Source: CAWGGS01 sp963822095 (GTDB lineage Bacteria > Desulfobacterota > Desulfobulbia > Desulfobulbales > Desulfocapsaceae). Taken from it: DNA of 64,000 bases. Made by a program: the position numbers and the translations under genes. Shown piece by piece: positions 1 to 9,481 of the stretch; within the stretch, counting starts at the first letter, position 1, and every line of letters starts with the position of its first letter. Below the pieces are notes generated by a model. It had not been told where the DNA came from, did no database searches, and saw only the letters and a list, made by a program, of their open reading frames with translations. The stretch covers positions 62,001-126,000 of the forward strand of contig CAWGGS010000086.1 in NCBI GenBank assembly GCA_963822095.1, in the 5' to 3' direction.

Positions 1-55
1 ATCAGGGGCCTTTCCGTTATTGTTCCATCTTCATGGGTCGGTGCCCAAAATGAAG

Positions 56-469
56 CTATTCGTCTTTTCGTTTTTTTTCAAAGGTAACCTCGATCTCGTT
101 TCCATTATCATCGACGACTTCTAGAAGATTAAATTCATCCAGTTGCTTTATGAAATCGGTTGTTTTTTGATATTCAGAGACCAGATTTTCGATTATTTCC
201 TGGCTCTTACCATCAATCTGCAGGGTTTGGAAACCGGCGACAGAGCTATTGACCCGAACAAGCTTAGCCAAGATTTCGATTCTCTCCCTGGACTCGGTGA
301 CGACCTCAATCAGGTAGTTATCGTCTAAAATTTCTCCTGAAAAGGCGGTGACGGCGACCCCTCCCTTGCTTATATCGATTGTGCTGGCCTTGATAGTCGG
401 GCTCCCGCCGCTGGTCAGAATCGCCTCTCCCATCAGTGGTACACGAACGTAAATTCTTCTATGCTCCAT
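56..469 (-). CDS. PilZ domain protein, probable c-di-GMP sensor
   Basis: A 137-residue cytoplasmic protein made almost entirely of one PilZ domain. The c-di-GMP binding signature is visible: an RxxxR motif (RIYVR) within the first ten residues, and a DxSxxG motif (DISKGG) about thirty residues later, followed by alternating beta-strand sequence. The C-terminal 40 residues are acidic and probably helical. The reading frame is open 33 codons further upstream. I chose the ATG of MEHRR because GGGGGTG sits four to five bases before it and PilZ proteins usually begin just before RxxxR. It stands alone, so the process it controls (motility, polysaccharide or attachment) cannot be told. The family assignment is firm; the ligand is inferred from the motifs. 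Confidence 0.85.
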   Translation of the reverse strand: MEHRRIYVRVPLMGEAILTSGGSPTIKASTIDISKGGVAVTAFSGEILDDNYLIEVVTESRERIEILAKLVRVNSSVAGFQTLQIDGKSQEIIENLVSEYQKTTDFIKQLDEFNLLEVVDDNGNEIEVTFEKKRKDE

Positions 470-1346
470 TTCACCCCCGGTATAAGTTTTTTCAAAAACA
501 TGTGCCCATTTCATCGAGCCCGGATTTCCAACCGGCAGAGGCGGCTGCTTATATGAGGATCCAGGCAATTGGCTATAATTGTCTGTGACTATTGCCCGTG
601 CGACGCGTAGATACCGTCGGATCGATTAACCGGAAATCCAGGTGCAGCCCCGAAGAGACTTCCATTCAATAGTACCATGAATGATTTTCATGGACCATAC
701 AATCATCCTCTCCCGAGAGGTTCATTGAGATCATTCTTTACGCTTTTTGGTCATTTTGCAACCGATTTATCCGCACCGGACACATTCAAACCTATTCTTC
801 GGCAAAAAAAGGCCGCGAAAGCATTCAAGTCCACGTATTTCGCCTCGCCTTCAACGAACATTGTTGGTATTTTCTGTCCTTTTGAAGAAGTGATCGCTGC
901 TATAAAGTCTTCTTCCGACCGTCACCATATCTCGCCAAAGAACCTCTCTTTGCCAAGGTGTCTACCCTACACTTTTCCAAGACATGCAAACGTCTGCACT
1001 ATCTGCTTCGTTTTCCGGCAAACAGGTATAAACAACCATCAGAAATTCCACAAACCCGCATATTTCACGGATTGAGATGACCTGCAAACCTGAGAGACCT
1101 GCGAAAGGCAATACTTGGGAGCCTGTTGCAAAATGGCCTTTTCACTCAAACTATTGGTTATGCTTAAAAAATGTTCTTTTTGTCGCAAACATTACAAAAA
1201 GGTCGTGGTTTGGATTGTCTGACTTTGACGAAAAAAGAGGCCCGCAAGCCAACCAATTCCTCACCTCGGTTATCTTTGCACAACTATTGGGCAGATGACC
1301 ATCGCAGAAAATAAGAAGAGAGATTCTTGGGGAGTCTTCTATAAAG
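470..1346. other. Long intergenic stretch, no gene supported
   Basis: 877 bases lie between two minus-strand genes. Plus-strand frames of 132 and 73 codons occur (677-1075 and 1077-1298), but their translations show no recognisable domain, have no ribosome binding site, and are rich in residues typical of non-coding reading. A perfect 7-base inverted repeat (CCATGAA, 675-681 with 687-693) overlaps the first frame. Part of the stretch must hold the promoter of the PilZ gene, which reads away from it. It may contain a decayed gene or an unrecognised RNA, but the sequence itself does not prove either. Confidence 0.5.
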
Positions 1347-2501
1347 TTAGAAAGAATGTTCCATGACAGCGTCTTTCATCCGCTTTAAGGCCTCTTGAAG
1401 CAACGCACGACGACAACCGAAGTTGAGTCGTACAAAACCCGGAAATCCGAAGGCTTCTCCGTCAGAAAGTCCGACCCCGGCCTGCTCGAAAAACCGCCCA
1501 GGCTGCTCGATGCCCGCCTGCCTGGTATCGATCCAGGCCAGATAGGTTGCCTCCACAGGAGCAGCCAGCAGTCCTGGCATATCCGCCACAGAGTTGAGGA
1601 CCAGGTCTCGGTTGCCTCGGAGATAGGAGATCAGCTCGCCAAGCCACCTTCCCCCAGATTGGTAGGCCGCTTCTGTAGCCGTAAAACCCAGAAGATTTAC
1701 ATGGGGTACAATCCCATCCATGGCCTCCTGGAAGTCTCGGCGAAGATTCTGGTTGGCAATTACCGCAAAAGAGCAGCCTAAACCCGGGATGTTGTAGGTC
1801 TTGCTGGGCGCATTGAGGGTGATTGTACGCTTTGAAACTTCCGGTGAAAGCATCGCAAACGGGATATGGCGGCATTTTTTATCAAGCACGAGACCAGAGT
1901 GAATCTCATCGGAACAGACGACAAGATCATGGCGCTTTGCCAGTGCGGCAAGATCCTCGAGTTCCTGGAGCGACCAGACCCTGCCTGTTGGATTATGAGG
2001 ATTACAGAGGAGCAGCAGGCGCGTATCGGAAGTTATGGCTCGTTCCATCTCATCGAGCTCCATACTCCAACGATCTCCGCGTAACTGTAAATTTGCTGTA
2101 ACCAGCGAACGCCCCGAGAGTATCGGAGCCGTCAAAAACGGCGGATAGATCGGGGTAAAGGTACAGACTCCGTCCTTAGGCTTTCCCACCGCCCTACAGG
2201 TCACATTCAGCCCGCAGACAAGACCGGGAATCCATACCAGCCATTCAGTCGCGATCTGCCACCCATACTCCTTTTCCAACATGGCCTGAATGGTTCTTCC
2301 CAGTGTATCAGGAGGGATTGTGTACCCGAAAACTCCGTGCCCGATCCGTTCATGCAGGGCTTTAATCACTTCGGGAGGAGAGGCAAAATCCATATCCGCA
2401 ACCCACAATGGAATAATATCCTTCCCCCTATAGCGCTCCCATTTCAGGCTGGACGTGTTTGCGCGGTCTACAGGTTTATCGAAATCAAATACGCGGGCCA
2501 T
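1347..2501 (-). CDS. patB: PatB/MalY-type PLP-dependent C-S lyase or aminotransferase
   Basis: A 384-residue fold-type I pyridoxal-phosphate enzyme of the MalY/PatB family, which splits cystathionine or cysteine S-conjugates to a thiol, pyruvate and ammonia, and sometimes acts as an aminotransferase. Visible landmarks are the N-terminal LPLWVADMDF-like motif (here IPLWVADMDF, 30-39), NPHNPTGR at 167-174, SDEIHSGL at 197-204, and SKTYNIPG with the PLP-binding lysine at about 234. Length matches the family (about 385-390). The ATG is preceded by GGGAG about ten bases away. There is no signal peptide, so it is cytoplasmic. It is not in an obvious operon. The family is secure; substrate choice between cystathionine and another cysteine conjugate cannot be read from the sequence. 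Confidence 0.9.
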   Translation of the reverse strand: MARVFDFDKPVDRANTSSLKWERYRGKDIIPLWVADMDFASPPEVIKALHERIGHGVFGYTIPPDTLGRTIQAMLEKEYGWQIATEWLVWIPGLVCGLNVTCRAVGKPKDGVCTFTPIYPPFLTAPILSGRSLVTANLQLRGDRWSMELDEMERAITSDTRLLLLCNPHNPTGRVWSLQELEDLAALAKRHDLVVCSDEIHSGLVLDKKCRHIPFAMLSPEVSKRTITLNAPSKTYNIPGLGCSFAVIANQNLRRDFQEAMDGIVPHVNLLGFTATEAAYQSGGRWLGELISYLRGNRDLVLNSVADMPGLLAAPVEATYLAWIDTRQAGIEQPGRFFEQAGVGLSDGEAFGFPGFVRLNFGCRRALLQEALKRMKDAVMEHSF

Positions 2502-2752
2502 GAACTGTTATGCTCCCAGACAATCAGAAAGATGACATTTTCAATATCACCAAGGAAACTAAAATACCAAGTGCTCCCATCGTACCCAGCTCCTGTTGCT
2601 TGTACAAGTTTTTATAGGATGTCCAAGCAATCTTAATTTTCAACAGTATACGTATCTGTTCTGGATCGAACATTCAAGCGACGGGCACCACGTTAATTTT
2701 TTATCGCATTGAAGGGACAAAAGGGTTACGAAAAAATTATTAAAGGAACCCA

Positions 2753-3268
2753 TTGATCCAGGAAACATTATACCCTACTGTTTGGCATATGGCTGACTCA
2801 GGAAAATGCCCTTGCGGCTCCCAAAAACCGCATACAAAATGCTGCGGTGCCTTGCTCTCCGGCCGGAGAAGAGCAGATACTGCCGAGGCCCTGATGCGCT
2901 CCCGCTACAGCGCCTATGTCATGGGCGACACGGCCTATCTTATGAAGACCTGGCATCCGTCGACCAGGCCGTTTAGCATAGACCCTGAGACATTGCCCAA
3001 ATGGTACAATCTGGAGATATTACGTACTGAAAAAGGACAGGTCGATGACGATGAAGGAATTGTCGAATTCAAGGCCTATGCTTTCTCCCAGCGCAAGGCC
3101 CTCATCCTCCATGAAGTAAGTTCCTTTGTAAAAGAGCAACGGCAATGGCTGTATGTCTCCGGCGATGGGAATGAAACCTTTAAGGAAGAGCAGGGACTAA
3201 CCAAAGTGGGCCGGAACAGCCCGTGCCTTTGTGGAAGCGGAAAAAAATTTAAGAAATGCTGCGGCTGA
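2753..3268 (+). CDS. ychJ: YchJ/UPF0225 family protein with two SEC-C motifs
   Basis: A 171-residue protein of the YchJ (UPF0225) family, function unknown. It carries a Cys-rich SEC-C zinc motif at each end: CPCGSQKPHTKCCG near residues 19-32 and CLCGSGKKFKKCCG at the extreme C-terminus. Between them is the NTF2-like middle domain with the family hallmark LMRSRYSAYVMGD. SEC-C motifs bind zinc and are known from SecA, but no secretion role is shown here. The frame can start at TTG (2753), which has AAGGAA six bases upstream, or at the ATG of MADSGKC (2789), which matches where relatives begin but lacks a clear ribosome site. I kept the TTG because of the Shine-Dalgarno match. Confidence 0.85.
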   Translation: MIQETLYPTVWHMADSGKCPCGSQKPHTKCCGALLSGRRRADTAEALMRSRYSAYVMGDTAYLMKTWHPSTRPFSIDPETLPKWYNLEILRTEKGQVDDDEGIVEFKAYAFSQRKALILHEVSSFVKEQRQWLYVSGDGNETFKEEQGLTKVGRNSPCLCGSGKKFKKCCG

Positions 3269-3386
3269 CCCCAGCTCAGCAAATAGGAATAACGAGCCAT
3301 ACAACCTCTCTTGTTTGGCAATCTTGTAAAAACTTTTGTATTGAAAATAGCTACGTAAAACCCTCCATCTTATTTGGAAAACATCC

Positions 3387-5207
3387 GTGATTGAACAAAC
3401 CGTCCTGACATTCGCCTCTCTCTTTGTAGTCTGCAGCAGTTGTCAATGGCTGGCCTGGCGGCTGAAACTCCCGCCCATACTGTTTTTGCTTATCTCAGGT
3501 ATACTGATTGGTCCCGTTCTGGGGCTGCTCAACCCGGACCGGCTCCTGGGAGATCTTCTCTTTCCATTCATATCCCTTTCAGTTGCCGTTATCCTCTTTG
3601 AAGGGAGCCTTACCCTCAGATACAAAGAAATACTTGGGAAACAGCGGGTGGTGAGGAACATGGTCAGCTTCGGTCTTTTGGTTACCTGGCTCATCACAGC
3701 CATTGCCACCAGGTTCGCACTCAAGATCTCCTGGGAAGTCTCCTTTCTCTTCGGCGCAGTGACCGTGGTAACCGGACCGACGGTAATCGTTCCCATGTTG
3801 CGTACCGTCCGACCGACGGCTGCAGTCTCCAATATCCTCCGCTGGGAAGGCATTGTCATTGATCCCATCGGTGCCTCCCTTGCGGTTTTGGTCTATGAGT
3901 TCATCGTATCCGACCGAGGTGGCCTGGCTCTCGGGCATACACTTATTAGCTTTGGGGAACTTGTCGGGATCGGGATTGCAATTGGTGCGACCGGCGGCTA
4001 TGTCTTCGGGCTGCTCCTCAGAAACCATTGGATACCGGAATTTCTCCACAGCATTGTCTCTCTTGCCTTGGTATTTATCACGTTTGCCGTCTCCAACCTC
4101 CTGCAGGCAGAGTCCGGTCTTCTGACGGTAACGGTTATGGGAGTCTGGCTGGCCAATATGCGCAATGTCGATGTCGACCAGATTCTCAATTTCAAGGAAA
4201 GCTTGAGTATCCTTTTGATTTCTCTACTTTTTATTATGCTGGCCGCCAGGATCGATCTCAACTCGTTGACCGGACTTGGCTGGCAGGTCTTCTTCGTCTT
4301 CCTGGCTATCCAATTTCTGGCAAGACCGTTGAACGTTGTCGTATCAGCTCTCGGATCCGAACTTTCCTGGCCCGAGCGCCACCTGCTTGCCTGGGTGGCG
4401 CCAAGAGGCATCGTGGCTGCGGCAGTCTCAGCCCTTTTTGCCATCCAACTTGAAAAAGCCGGCTTTCCCGATGCCCATATCCTGGTTCCCCTCACCTTTT
4501 TCATCATCATCGCCACGGTCCTGTTACAGAGTGCCACAGCACGTCCCATCGCCCACTGGCTGGGGGTCGCCGAACCGGAGTCAAAAGGTTTCCTGATAGT
4601 AGGCGCCAATCCGGTGGCCAGGGCTATTGCCGGCGCGCTGGTCGACAATGGTTTTCGAGTACTTCTAGCCGATACCATCTGGTCCAACATTGTAGCGGCC
4701 AAAATGGAAGGACTTGCAACCTATTACGGCAACCCCATATCCGAGCATGCCGACCGTCACCTAGATCTGGTGGGAATAGGGAGAATGCTGGCCTTGTCGT
4801 CCAATGAAGATATGAACGTGTCGTCGCTCATGCACTATCGCATGGAACTGGGCTCGCAGTCCGTTTTTGCAATTCAGTCACAGATTACCACCAATGTCTC
4901 TGACAACCGGACGGCTGCAGCCATCAGACGTGGACGCACGTTATTCGGGTGGGATGTCAGCTACACCCGACTTGCCCTGTTACTTCAGCATGGTGCGGAA
5001 ATTCGCTCAACCAGGCTGACAGACAATTTTAGTTATAAGAAATATCTGAGCACACATACCAATAACGCGATTCTCCTTTTCGCCATTGACGTTAAAAAAC
5101 GTCTCCACGTGGTAGTGGACGAAAAACCTCTCTCTCCCAAGACAGGCTGGACGTTGATAAGTTTTGTTGCAACAAAAGCCGGATCCACTCCCCCCGTCGT
5201 CTCCTGA
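3387..5207 (+). CDS. CPA1-type Na+(K+)/H+ antiporter with C-terminal Rossmann (RCK-like) domain
   Basis: A 606-residue inner-membrane protein. Roughly the first 390 residues form a dozen hydrophobic segments of the sodium/hydrogen exchanger family, including the conserved stretch around VTGPTVIVPMLR and LAWVAPRGIVAAAVS. From about residue 405 a soluble Rossmann-like domain follows (GFLIVGANPVARAIAGAL), resembling RCK/TrkA-N nucleotide-binding domains that gate K+ channels and antiporters. The start is GTG; the ribosome site (TTGGAAA) is weak. It lies directly upstream of the proVWX osmoprotectant operon and reads the same way, which suits a role in salt and pH balance. Whether it prefers Na+ or K+ cannot be decided from sequence. 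The second domain makes nucleotide or redox control likely. Confidence 0.88.
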   Translation: MIEQTVLTFASLFVVCSSCQWLAWRLKLPPILFLLISGILIGPVLGLLNPDRLLGDLLFPFISLSVAVILFEGSLTLRYKEILGKQRVVRNMVSFGLLVTWLITAIATRFALKISWEVSFLFGAVTVVTGPTVIVPMLRTVRPTAAVSNILRWEGIVIDPIGASLAVLVYEFIVSDRGGLALGHTLISFGELVGIGIAIGATGGYVFGLLLRNHWIPEFLHSIVSLALVFITFAVSNLLQAESGLLTVTVMGVWLANMRNVDVDQILNFKESLSILLISLLFIMLAARIDLNSLTGLGWQVFFVFLAIQFLARPLNVVVSALGSELSWPERHLLAWVAPRGIVAAAVSALFAIQLEKAGFPDAHILVPLTFFIIIATVLLQSATARPIAHWLGVAEPESKGFLIVGANPVARAIAGALVDNGFRVLLADTIWSNIVAAKMEGLATYYGNPISEHADRHLDLVGIGRMLALSSNEDMNVSSLMHYRMELGSQSVFAIQSQITTNVSDNRTAAAIRRGRTLFGWDVSYTRLALLLQHGAEIRSTRLTDNFSYKKYLSTHTNNAILLFAIDVKKRLHVVVDEKPLSPKTGWTLISFVATKAGSTPPVVS

Positions 5208-5213
5208 AAACAT

Positions 5214-5248
5214 CCATCGAAGAAAAATATCGTCGTCATCTTCGATGG
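5214..5248 (+). terminator. Hairpin after antiporter gene
   Basis: A perfect 10-base inverted repeat, CCATCGAAGA (5214-5223) and TCTTCGATGG (5239-5248) with a 15-base loop, starts seven bases after the antiporter stop codon. No T-run follows, so it may be a factor-dependent terminator or an mRNA-stabilising stem rather than an intrinsic terminator. The following 240 bases up to proV are very AT-rich and should contain the proVWX promoter. Confidence 0.55.
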
Positions 5249-5497
5249 CCAGGGAGAATCATCCCTTTGGGATACAAAGATATTTCAGGAAGCTTTTCGT
5301 CTACGATACATTCTGATATGGCGTTTTCAAAAAAGTAAGGGTTGATTATAGTTTTACTTAATATTATTTTAATGAAAATATTATTGGATAATATTATATT
5401 GCAGGATCAAATACCCCCGACCAGCATAAAAACACCATCCTGCCATTCAGGAAAAGACAAGGGTAGAAATTTATAAATACTCCCGTGAGGATATCAT

Positions 5498-6718
5498 ATG
5501 GAACAAATTGAGATAAAAGGTCTGTATAAGATTTTTGGATCGGAGCCCGACACGGGACTGCGTCTTTTAAAAGAAGGACAAACTAAAGAACAGATTTACG
5601 AAAAAACCGGCTTGACCGTCGGGGTTCAGAATGCCAGTTTTGAAATCAGCAAGGGAGAGGTTTTCGTGGTCATGGGGCTTTCAGGGTCGGGAAAATCCAC
5701 CCTAGTGCGCATGCTTAACAGACTTATCGAACCCACATCCGGACAGGTACTGGTTGATGGAGTCGATGTCATCCAGATGTCCAAAACGGAACTGGTCAAA
5801 TACCGAAGAGCCAAAACAAGCATGGTCTTTCAGTCGTTTGCCCTTATGCCCCACCTGACGGTCCTTGATAATGTGGCTTTCGGTCTCGAGCTCGACGGCA
5901 TGGATAAAAAGGAACGGCACGAGCAGGCCATCGCCGCGTTGAAACAAGTGGGCCTTGACGGATGGGAGAAAGCCTATCCAAAAGAGCTGAGCGGCGGCAT
6001 GCAGCAGCGGGTCGGCCTGGCTCGCGGTCTTGCCGTCAATCCTGACATTCTGCTGATGGATGAGGCCTTTTCCGCTCTGGATCCCCTCATCCGCACCGAG
6101 ATGCAGGACGAGCTCCTAAAACTTCAAGACAAGCAGGAACGTACTATTGTCTTCATCTCCCATGACCTTGATGAGGCCCTTCGAATCGGTGACAGAATCG
6201 CCATCATGGAAGGAGGTCGGGTTGTTCAGGTAGGCAGTCCGGAGGAAATCCTCCAGAACCCGGCTGACGATTATGTCCGGGCCTTTTTCCGGGGCGTCGA
6301 TCCGACCGGAGTGATCTCAGCGGGTGATATTGTCAGGGATAACCAACCCACCGTCGTCTGGACCAAAGAGAGCGGCAACCCTCGGGCCGTCCTGGAAATG
6401 TTGAACAACAAGGACTACGAATTTGCCTATGTCCTCGACAGGGAGCATCGGTTTCACGGCATCGTTTCAACCGATTCGCTTCGAGAAATGCTCGATGATG
6501 GAGCCGGGAAAAAAATCAAGGACGCTTTCCTTCCCAAGGGCGAATCCGTGCTGGAGACACAGAGCCTCCAGGAGATCCTGCCCCTCGTCGCCTCACACAC
6601 CTGGCCGGTTCCCGTTGTTGACGAAAATAACAAATACCGTGGAGTGGTTTCGAAAAACCGTTTCCTGCGCACTCTGCACAAAGCCGAACAAGAAGTCCAG
6701 GACCAACAGCAGCAATAG
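5498..6718 (+). CDS. proV: Glycine betaine/proline ABC transporter ATP-binding protein
   Basis: A 406-residue cytoplasmic ATPase that powers osmoprotectant uptake with ProW and ProX. It has a Walker A motif (GLSGSGKST, 60-68), the ABC signature LSGGMQQR near 165, Walker B with ILLMDEAFSALD near 185, and a switch histidine in FISHDLDEA. The C-terminal 120 residues hold a CBS domain pair, the module that senses ionic strength in OpuA-type transporters. Length and N-terminal extension (KIFGSEP) match E. coli ProV. GAGGA lies seven bases before the ATG. It is the first gene of proV-proW-proX; a 98-base gap separates it from proW. Confidence 0.96.
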   Translation: MEQIEIKGLYKIFGSEPDTGLRLLKEGQTKEQIYEKTGLTVGVQNASFEISKGEVFVVMGLSGSGKSTLVRMLNRLIEPTSGQVLVDGVDVIQMSKTELVKYRRAKTSMVFQSFALMPHLTVLDNVAFGLELDGMDKKERHEQAIAALKQVGLDGWEKAYPKELSGGMQQRVGLARGLAVNPDILLMDEAFSALDPLIRTEMQDELLKLQDKQERTIVFISHDLDEALRIGDRIAIMEGGRVVQVGSPEEILQNPADDYVRAFFRGVDPTGVISAGDIVRDNQPTVVWTKESGNPRAVLEMLNNKDYEFAYVLDREHRFHGIVSTDSLREMLDDGAGKKIKDAFLPKGESVLETQSLQEILPLVASHTWPVPVVDENNKYRGVVSKNRFLRTLHKAEQEVQDQQQQ

Positions 6719-6816
6719 TCTGCAATACCTATGGCTAAAATATTTAAATAAATTTTTGCCTGTTTGCTCTAACTTGGGACAAAAACTCTCTCATTATCAC
6801 TCTAGGAGTTGCGAAT

Positions 6817-7653
6817 ATGTTCACACATGATGTCATTCCCCTCGGAGCCTGGATAAACGAATTCATCGACTGGCTGGTTGAAGGGTATCGGTGGTTTTTC
6901 CAGGGAATCAAATGGCCGGTTGAATTTACCCTCAATAGTTTGGACCACGGCTTCCGGGCCGTTCACCCCTTGGTGGTAATAGCTGTGCTGGCGATTATCG
7001 CCTGGAAGTTTTCCGGCATCAAGCTCAGCATCTTTACGGTGATCTCCATGGTTTTCATCGGACTGCTCGGCATCTGGCCGGAAACCATGACGACGCTGGC
7101 CATGGTCTTTTCTTCCGTCGTCTTCTGCACAATAGTAGGTATACCGCTGGGAATCTGGGCCGGCCGCAGTGATCGTTTCGAAGCTATACTGCGACCGATA
7201 TTGGATGCCATGCAGACGACACCGGCCTTTGTCTACCTCGTACCGATCGTCATGCTCTTTTCCATCGGCAACGTTGCAGGGGTTCTGGCGACCATCGTAT
7301 TCGCCCTGCCGCCGATCATCAGGTTGACGGCACTCGGCATCCGTCAGGTCCACCCTGAGCTTGTCGAAGCGGCCCTCGCCTTTGGAGCCACAAGCCGCCA
7401 GGTCCTTCTCAGGGTACAAATTCCCCTTGCTCTTCCAACCATCATGGCAGGTCTGAACCAGACAATTATGATGGCCCTTTCCATGGTCGTTATTGCCGCT
7501 CTCATCGGTGCGGGCGGCCTTGGAGCTCCCGTCATACTCGGGCTCAACACCCTGGATATCGGACAGGCAGTCGTAGGCGGGCTGGGAATTGTTCTCGTAG
7601 CAATCATCTTGGACCGGATCACCCAGTCCATGGGAACGAAAAAGAAAAACTAA
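6817..7653 (+). CDS. proW: Glycine betaine/proline ABC transporter permease
   Basis: A 278-residue inner-membrane permease of the ProW type. Hydrophobic segments run from residue about 45 to the end, and the cytoplasmic EAA loop that contacts the ATPase is visible as VEAALAFGATSRQVLLRVQIPLA. The protein is shorter than E. coli ProW (354 residues) because it lacks the long N-terminal periplasmic tail, as in OpuAB-like relatives. AGGAG precedes the ATG. Fourteen bases separate it from proX, so the two are certainly co-transcribed. With ProV it forms the translocation unit for betaine-type solutes. Confidence 0.95.
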   Translation: MFTHDVIPLGAWINEFIDWLVEGYRWFFQGIKWPVEFTLNSLDHGFRAVHPLVVIAVLAIIAWKFSGIKLSIFTVISMVFIGLLGIWPETMTTLAMVFSSVVFCTIVGIPLGIWAGRSDRFEAILRPILDAMQTTPAFVYLVPIVMLFSIGNVAGVLATIVFALPPIIRLTALGIRQVHPELVEAALAFGATSRQVLLRVQIPLALPTIMAGLNQTIMMALSMVVIAALIGAGGLGAPVILGLNTLDIGQAVVGGLGIVLVAIILDRITQSMGTKKKN

Positions 7654-7666
7654 AGGAGGTTTTCAC

Positions 7667-8704
7667 ATGATTAGAAATGCACTTATCGGTGCGGCCATCG
7701 CCGCAATGATGCTGGTGGGGACGGCCCCCGCCAATGCCGCCGGCAACGCGCTGCCGGGAAAAGGCGTCACCGTCCGTCCTGCACGAGCAACCTGGAATAC
7801 CGGATTTTTCCAGGAAGCCCTTGTCCGCAAAGGTCTTGAAGCGCTCGGGTATACTGTGGAGAAACCAAAAGATCTCACAAATCCGCTCTTCTATAAATCC
7901 GTGGCATTAGGTGATGTTGATTACTGGACCAACGGATGGTTCCCGAATCACGACAGCCAGTTGCCGAAGAACTTTTATGACAAGGCGGAAAAAGTCGGCT
8001 ATGTCGCAAAAGCCGGTGGTCTTCAGGGCTACCTGGTGGATAAAAAGAGTGTTGAAAAGTATCACATCAAATCACTTGACGACTTCAAACGTCCCGAGGT
8101 AAAAAAGGCCTTTGATAAAAACGGCGACGGAAAAGCCGACCTGACCGCCTGTCCTCCAGGCTGGGGATGCGAAAATGTTATCGCCTGGCATATGAAGGTC
8201 TATCATCTGGAAAATGACATCAATCCGGTGAAGGCTTCCTATGAAGCAGGTATGGCTTCGGCACTGGCCGCCTATAAAAACGGCGAGCCCATCTTTTTCT
8301 ATACCTGGGCGCCGAACTGGACCATCTTCAAGTTGAAACCCGGCAAAGATGTCATGTGGATTAATGTCCCCAAGATCATCCCCAAGGAGTCCCAAAAATC
8401 AGCGGTTGATCGAATGACGGTCAAAGGTCTCAAAGGCGCCGTTACCGACCCGATAAAACTCGGTTTCGTCGTTTCCGACATTCGAATTGTGGCCAACAAG
8501 AAATTCCTGAAAGCCAACCCGGCTGCCAAAAAATTCTTCGAGGAATTCACCTTGCCTCTCGAGGATATCAATGCGCAGAATACCCGTATGAATGAAGGCG
8601 AAAAAAGCCAGGCGGATATCGAGCGCCATGCCGATCAGTGGATTGCAAAAAACAAAGCCACATGGGACGGCTGGCTGGCTGATGCCAGAAAAGCGGCGAA
8701 ATAA
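7667..8704 (+). CDS. proX: Periplasmic glycine betaine-binding protein
   Basis: A 345-residue periplasmic solute receptor that hands glycine betaine or proline betaine to ProVW. A cleavable signal peptide ends near APANA at residues 20-24. Tryptophan-rich motifs that form the quaternary-amine cage are present (WTNGWFPNH, PPGWGC, FFYTWAPNWT). The long ProX-type architecture, rather than the shorter OpuAC type, matches E. coli ProX. AAAGGAGG stands before the ATG, the strongest ribosome site in the operon, as expected for a receptor needed in excess. An exported free receptor also argues for a Gram-negative cell. Confidence 0.95.
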   Translation: MIRNALIGAAIAAMMLVGTAPANAAGNALPGKGVTVRPARATWNTGFFQEALVRKGLEALGYTVEKPKDLTNPLFYKSVALGDVDYWTNGWFPNHDSQLPKNFYDKAEKVGYVAKAGGLQGYLVDKKSVEKYHIKSLDDFKRPEVKKAFDKNGDGKADLTACPPGWGCENVIAWHMKVYHLENDINPVKASYEAGMASALAAYKNGEPIFFYTWAPNWTIFKLKPGKDVMWINVPKIIPKESQKSAVDRMTVKGLKGAVTDPIKLGFVVSDIRIVANKKFLKANPAAKKFFEEFTLPLEDINAQNTRMNEGEKSQADIERHADQWIAKNKATWDGWLADARKAAK

Positions 8705-8730
8705 CTGCTATCAAGTGACATTTCTCTTTC

Positions 8731-8758
8731 TCCGGGGATAGGCCCAGCCTTCCCCGGA
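8731..8758 (+). terminator. Hairpin after proX
   Basis: Inverted repeat TCCGGGGA (8731-8738) and TCCCCGGA (8751-8758), 12-base loop, 27 bases after the proX stop. GC-rich and well placed to end the proVWX transcript, but without a T-run, so the mechanism is uncertain. Confidence 0.55.
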
Positions 8759-8906
8759 GGCTTACCCGGAGCTTCTGCTCATCGGCAACCCTCTTTCCTG
8801 ATTCCTCTGAAATATTAAACGATGGCCATTTTGTTGCAAAATAACTGGAACATAGATCTAAAAAAGAGTACTACGCTCAAAGATTGATTTTATTTCAGGA
8901 GGGGCG

Positions 8907-9335
8907 ATGGATAACCACAAAAGACAAATAGAAGATATCTTCAAACAGATACAGAAAATTCTGAAAGCCGTGCAGGCCCATTCCAAATATGTCGAAGAGC
9001 AATGCGGACTCAGCAGCGCCAAACTCTGGATGCTTTATGAAATCTCTCAAAGTCCAGGTGTGAAGGTATCGCAACTGGCAACTGCTTTGTCGATCCATCC
9101 TTCAACATGTTCCAATATGCTCGACAAATTGGAAGAGATGAACCTTGTCTACCGCGACCGCAGCAAAACCGACCAGCGTTCCGTACATCTCTTTCTGACC
9201 CAGACCGGTATCGATTTGCTTACCCAGGCCCCCAAGCCGGTTCAAGGTAAGCTGTTAACCGCCCTGGAAAATCTCTCTTCAGCCCAACTCAAAGGGTTAG
9301 AGACGGGATTGGAAAACCTTATGCAGAAATGGTAA
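8907..9335 (+). CDS. MarR family transcriptional regulator
   Basis: A 142-residue winged-helix repressor. The central region shows the MarR DNA-binding core: helix-turn-helix (GVKVSQLATALSIHPSTCSNMLDKLEEMNLVYR split over about residues 50-85) followed by the wing with the conserved DRSKTDQRSVHLFLT pattern. The ends are helical dimerisation regions. AGGAGGGG lies just before the ATG. It is 200 bases downstream of proX beyond a hairpin, so it probably has its own promoter. MarR/GbsR-like proteins control osmoprotectant transporters in several bacteria, so proVWX is a reasonable target, but this is inference from position only. Confidence 0.88.
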   Translation: MDNHKRQIEDIFKQIQKILKAVQAHSKYVEEQCGLSSAKLWMLYEISQSPGVKVSQLATALSIHPSTCSNMLDKLEEMNLVYRDRSKTDQRSVHLFLTQTGIDLLTQAPKPVQGKLLTALENLSSAQLKGLETGLENLMQKW

Positions 9336-9481
9336 ACAAACCGGCAAGAAAAGAAAGATCTCAATCTGAAGTACCCTCTTTTTTGTATCCTATCCTGCGG
9401 TTACCACTCCGCAAAGAATTGTTTCCCTGAAAGACTCCCGGGAGGTGATACTAACCGTTTCAGTTGGAGAATGGTCCGTGT

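Noticed and set aside
677..1298. Two adjacent plus-strand open frames of 132 and 73 codons
   Set aside because: No ribosome binding site, no recognisable domain, and composition unlike the neighbouring genes; a decayed gene cannot be excluded.
3998..4702. A 234-codon minus-strand frame inside the antiporter gene
   Set aside because: Antisense shadow of a clear transporter gene; the translation is rich in Arg, Ser and Thr with no domain.
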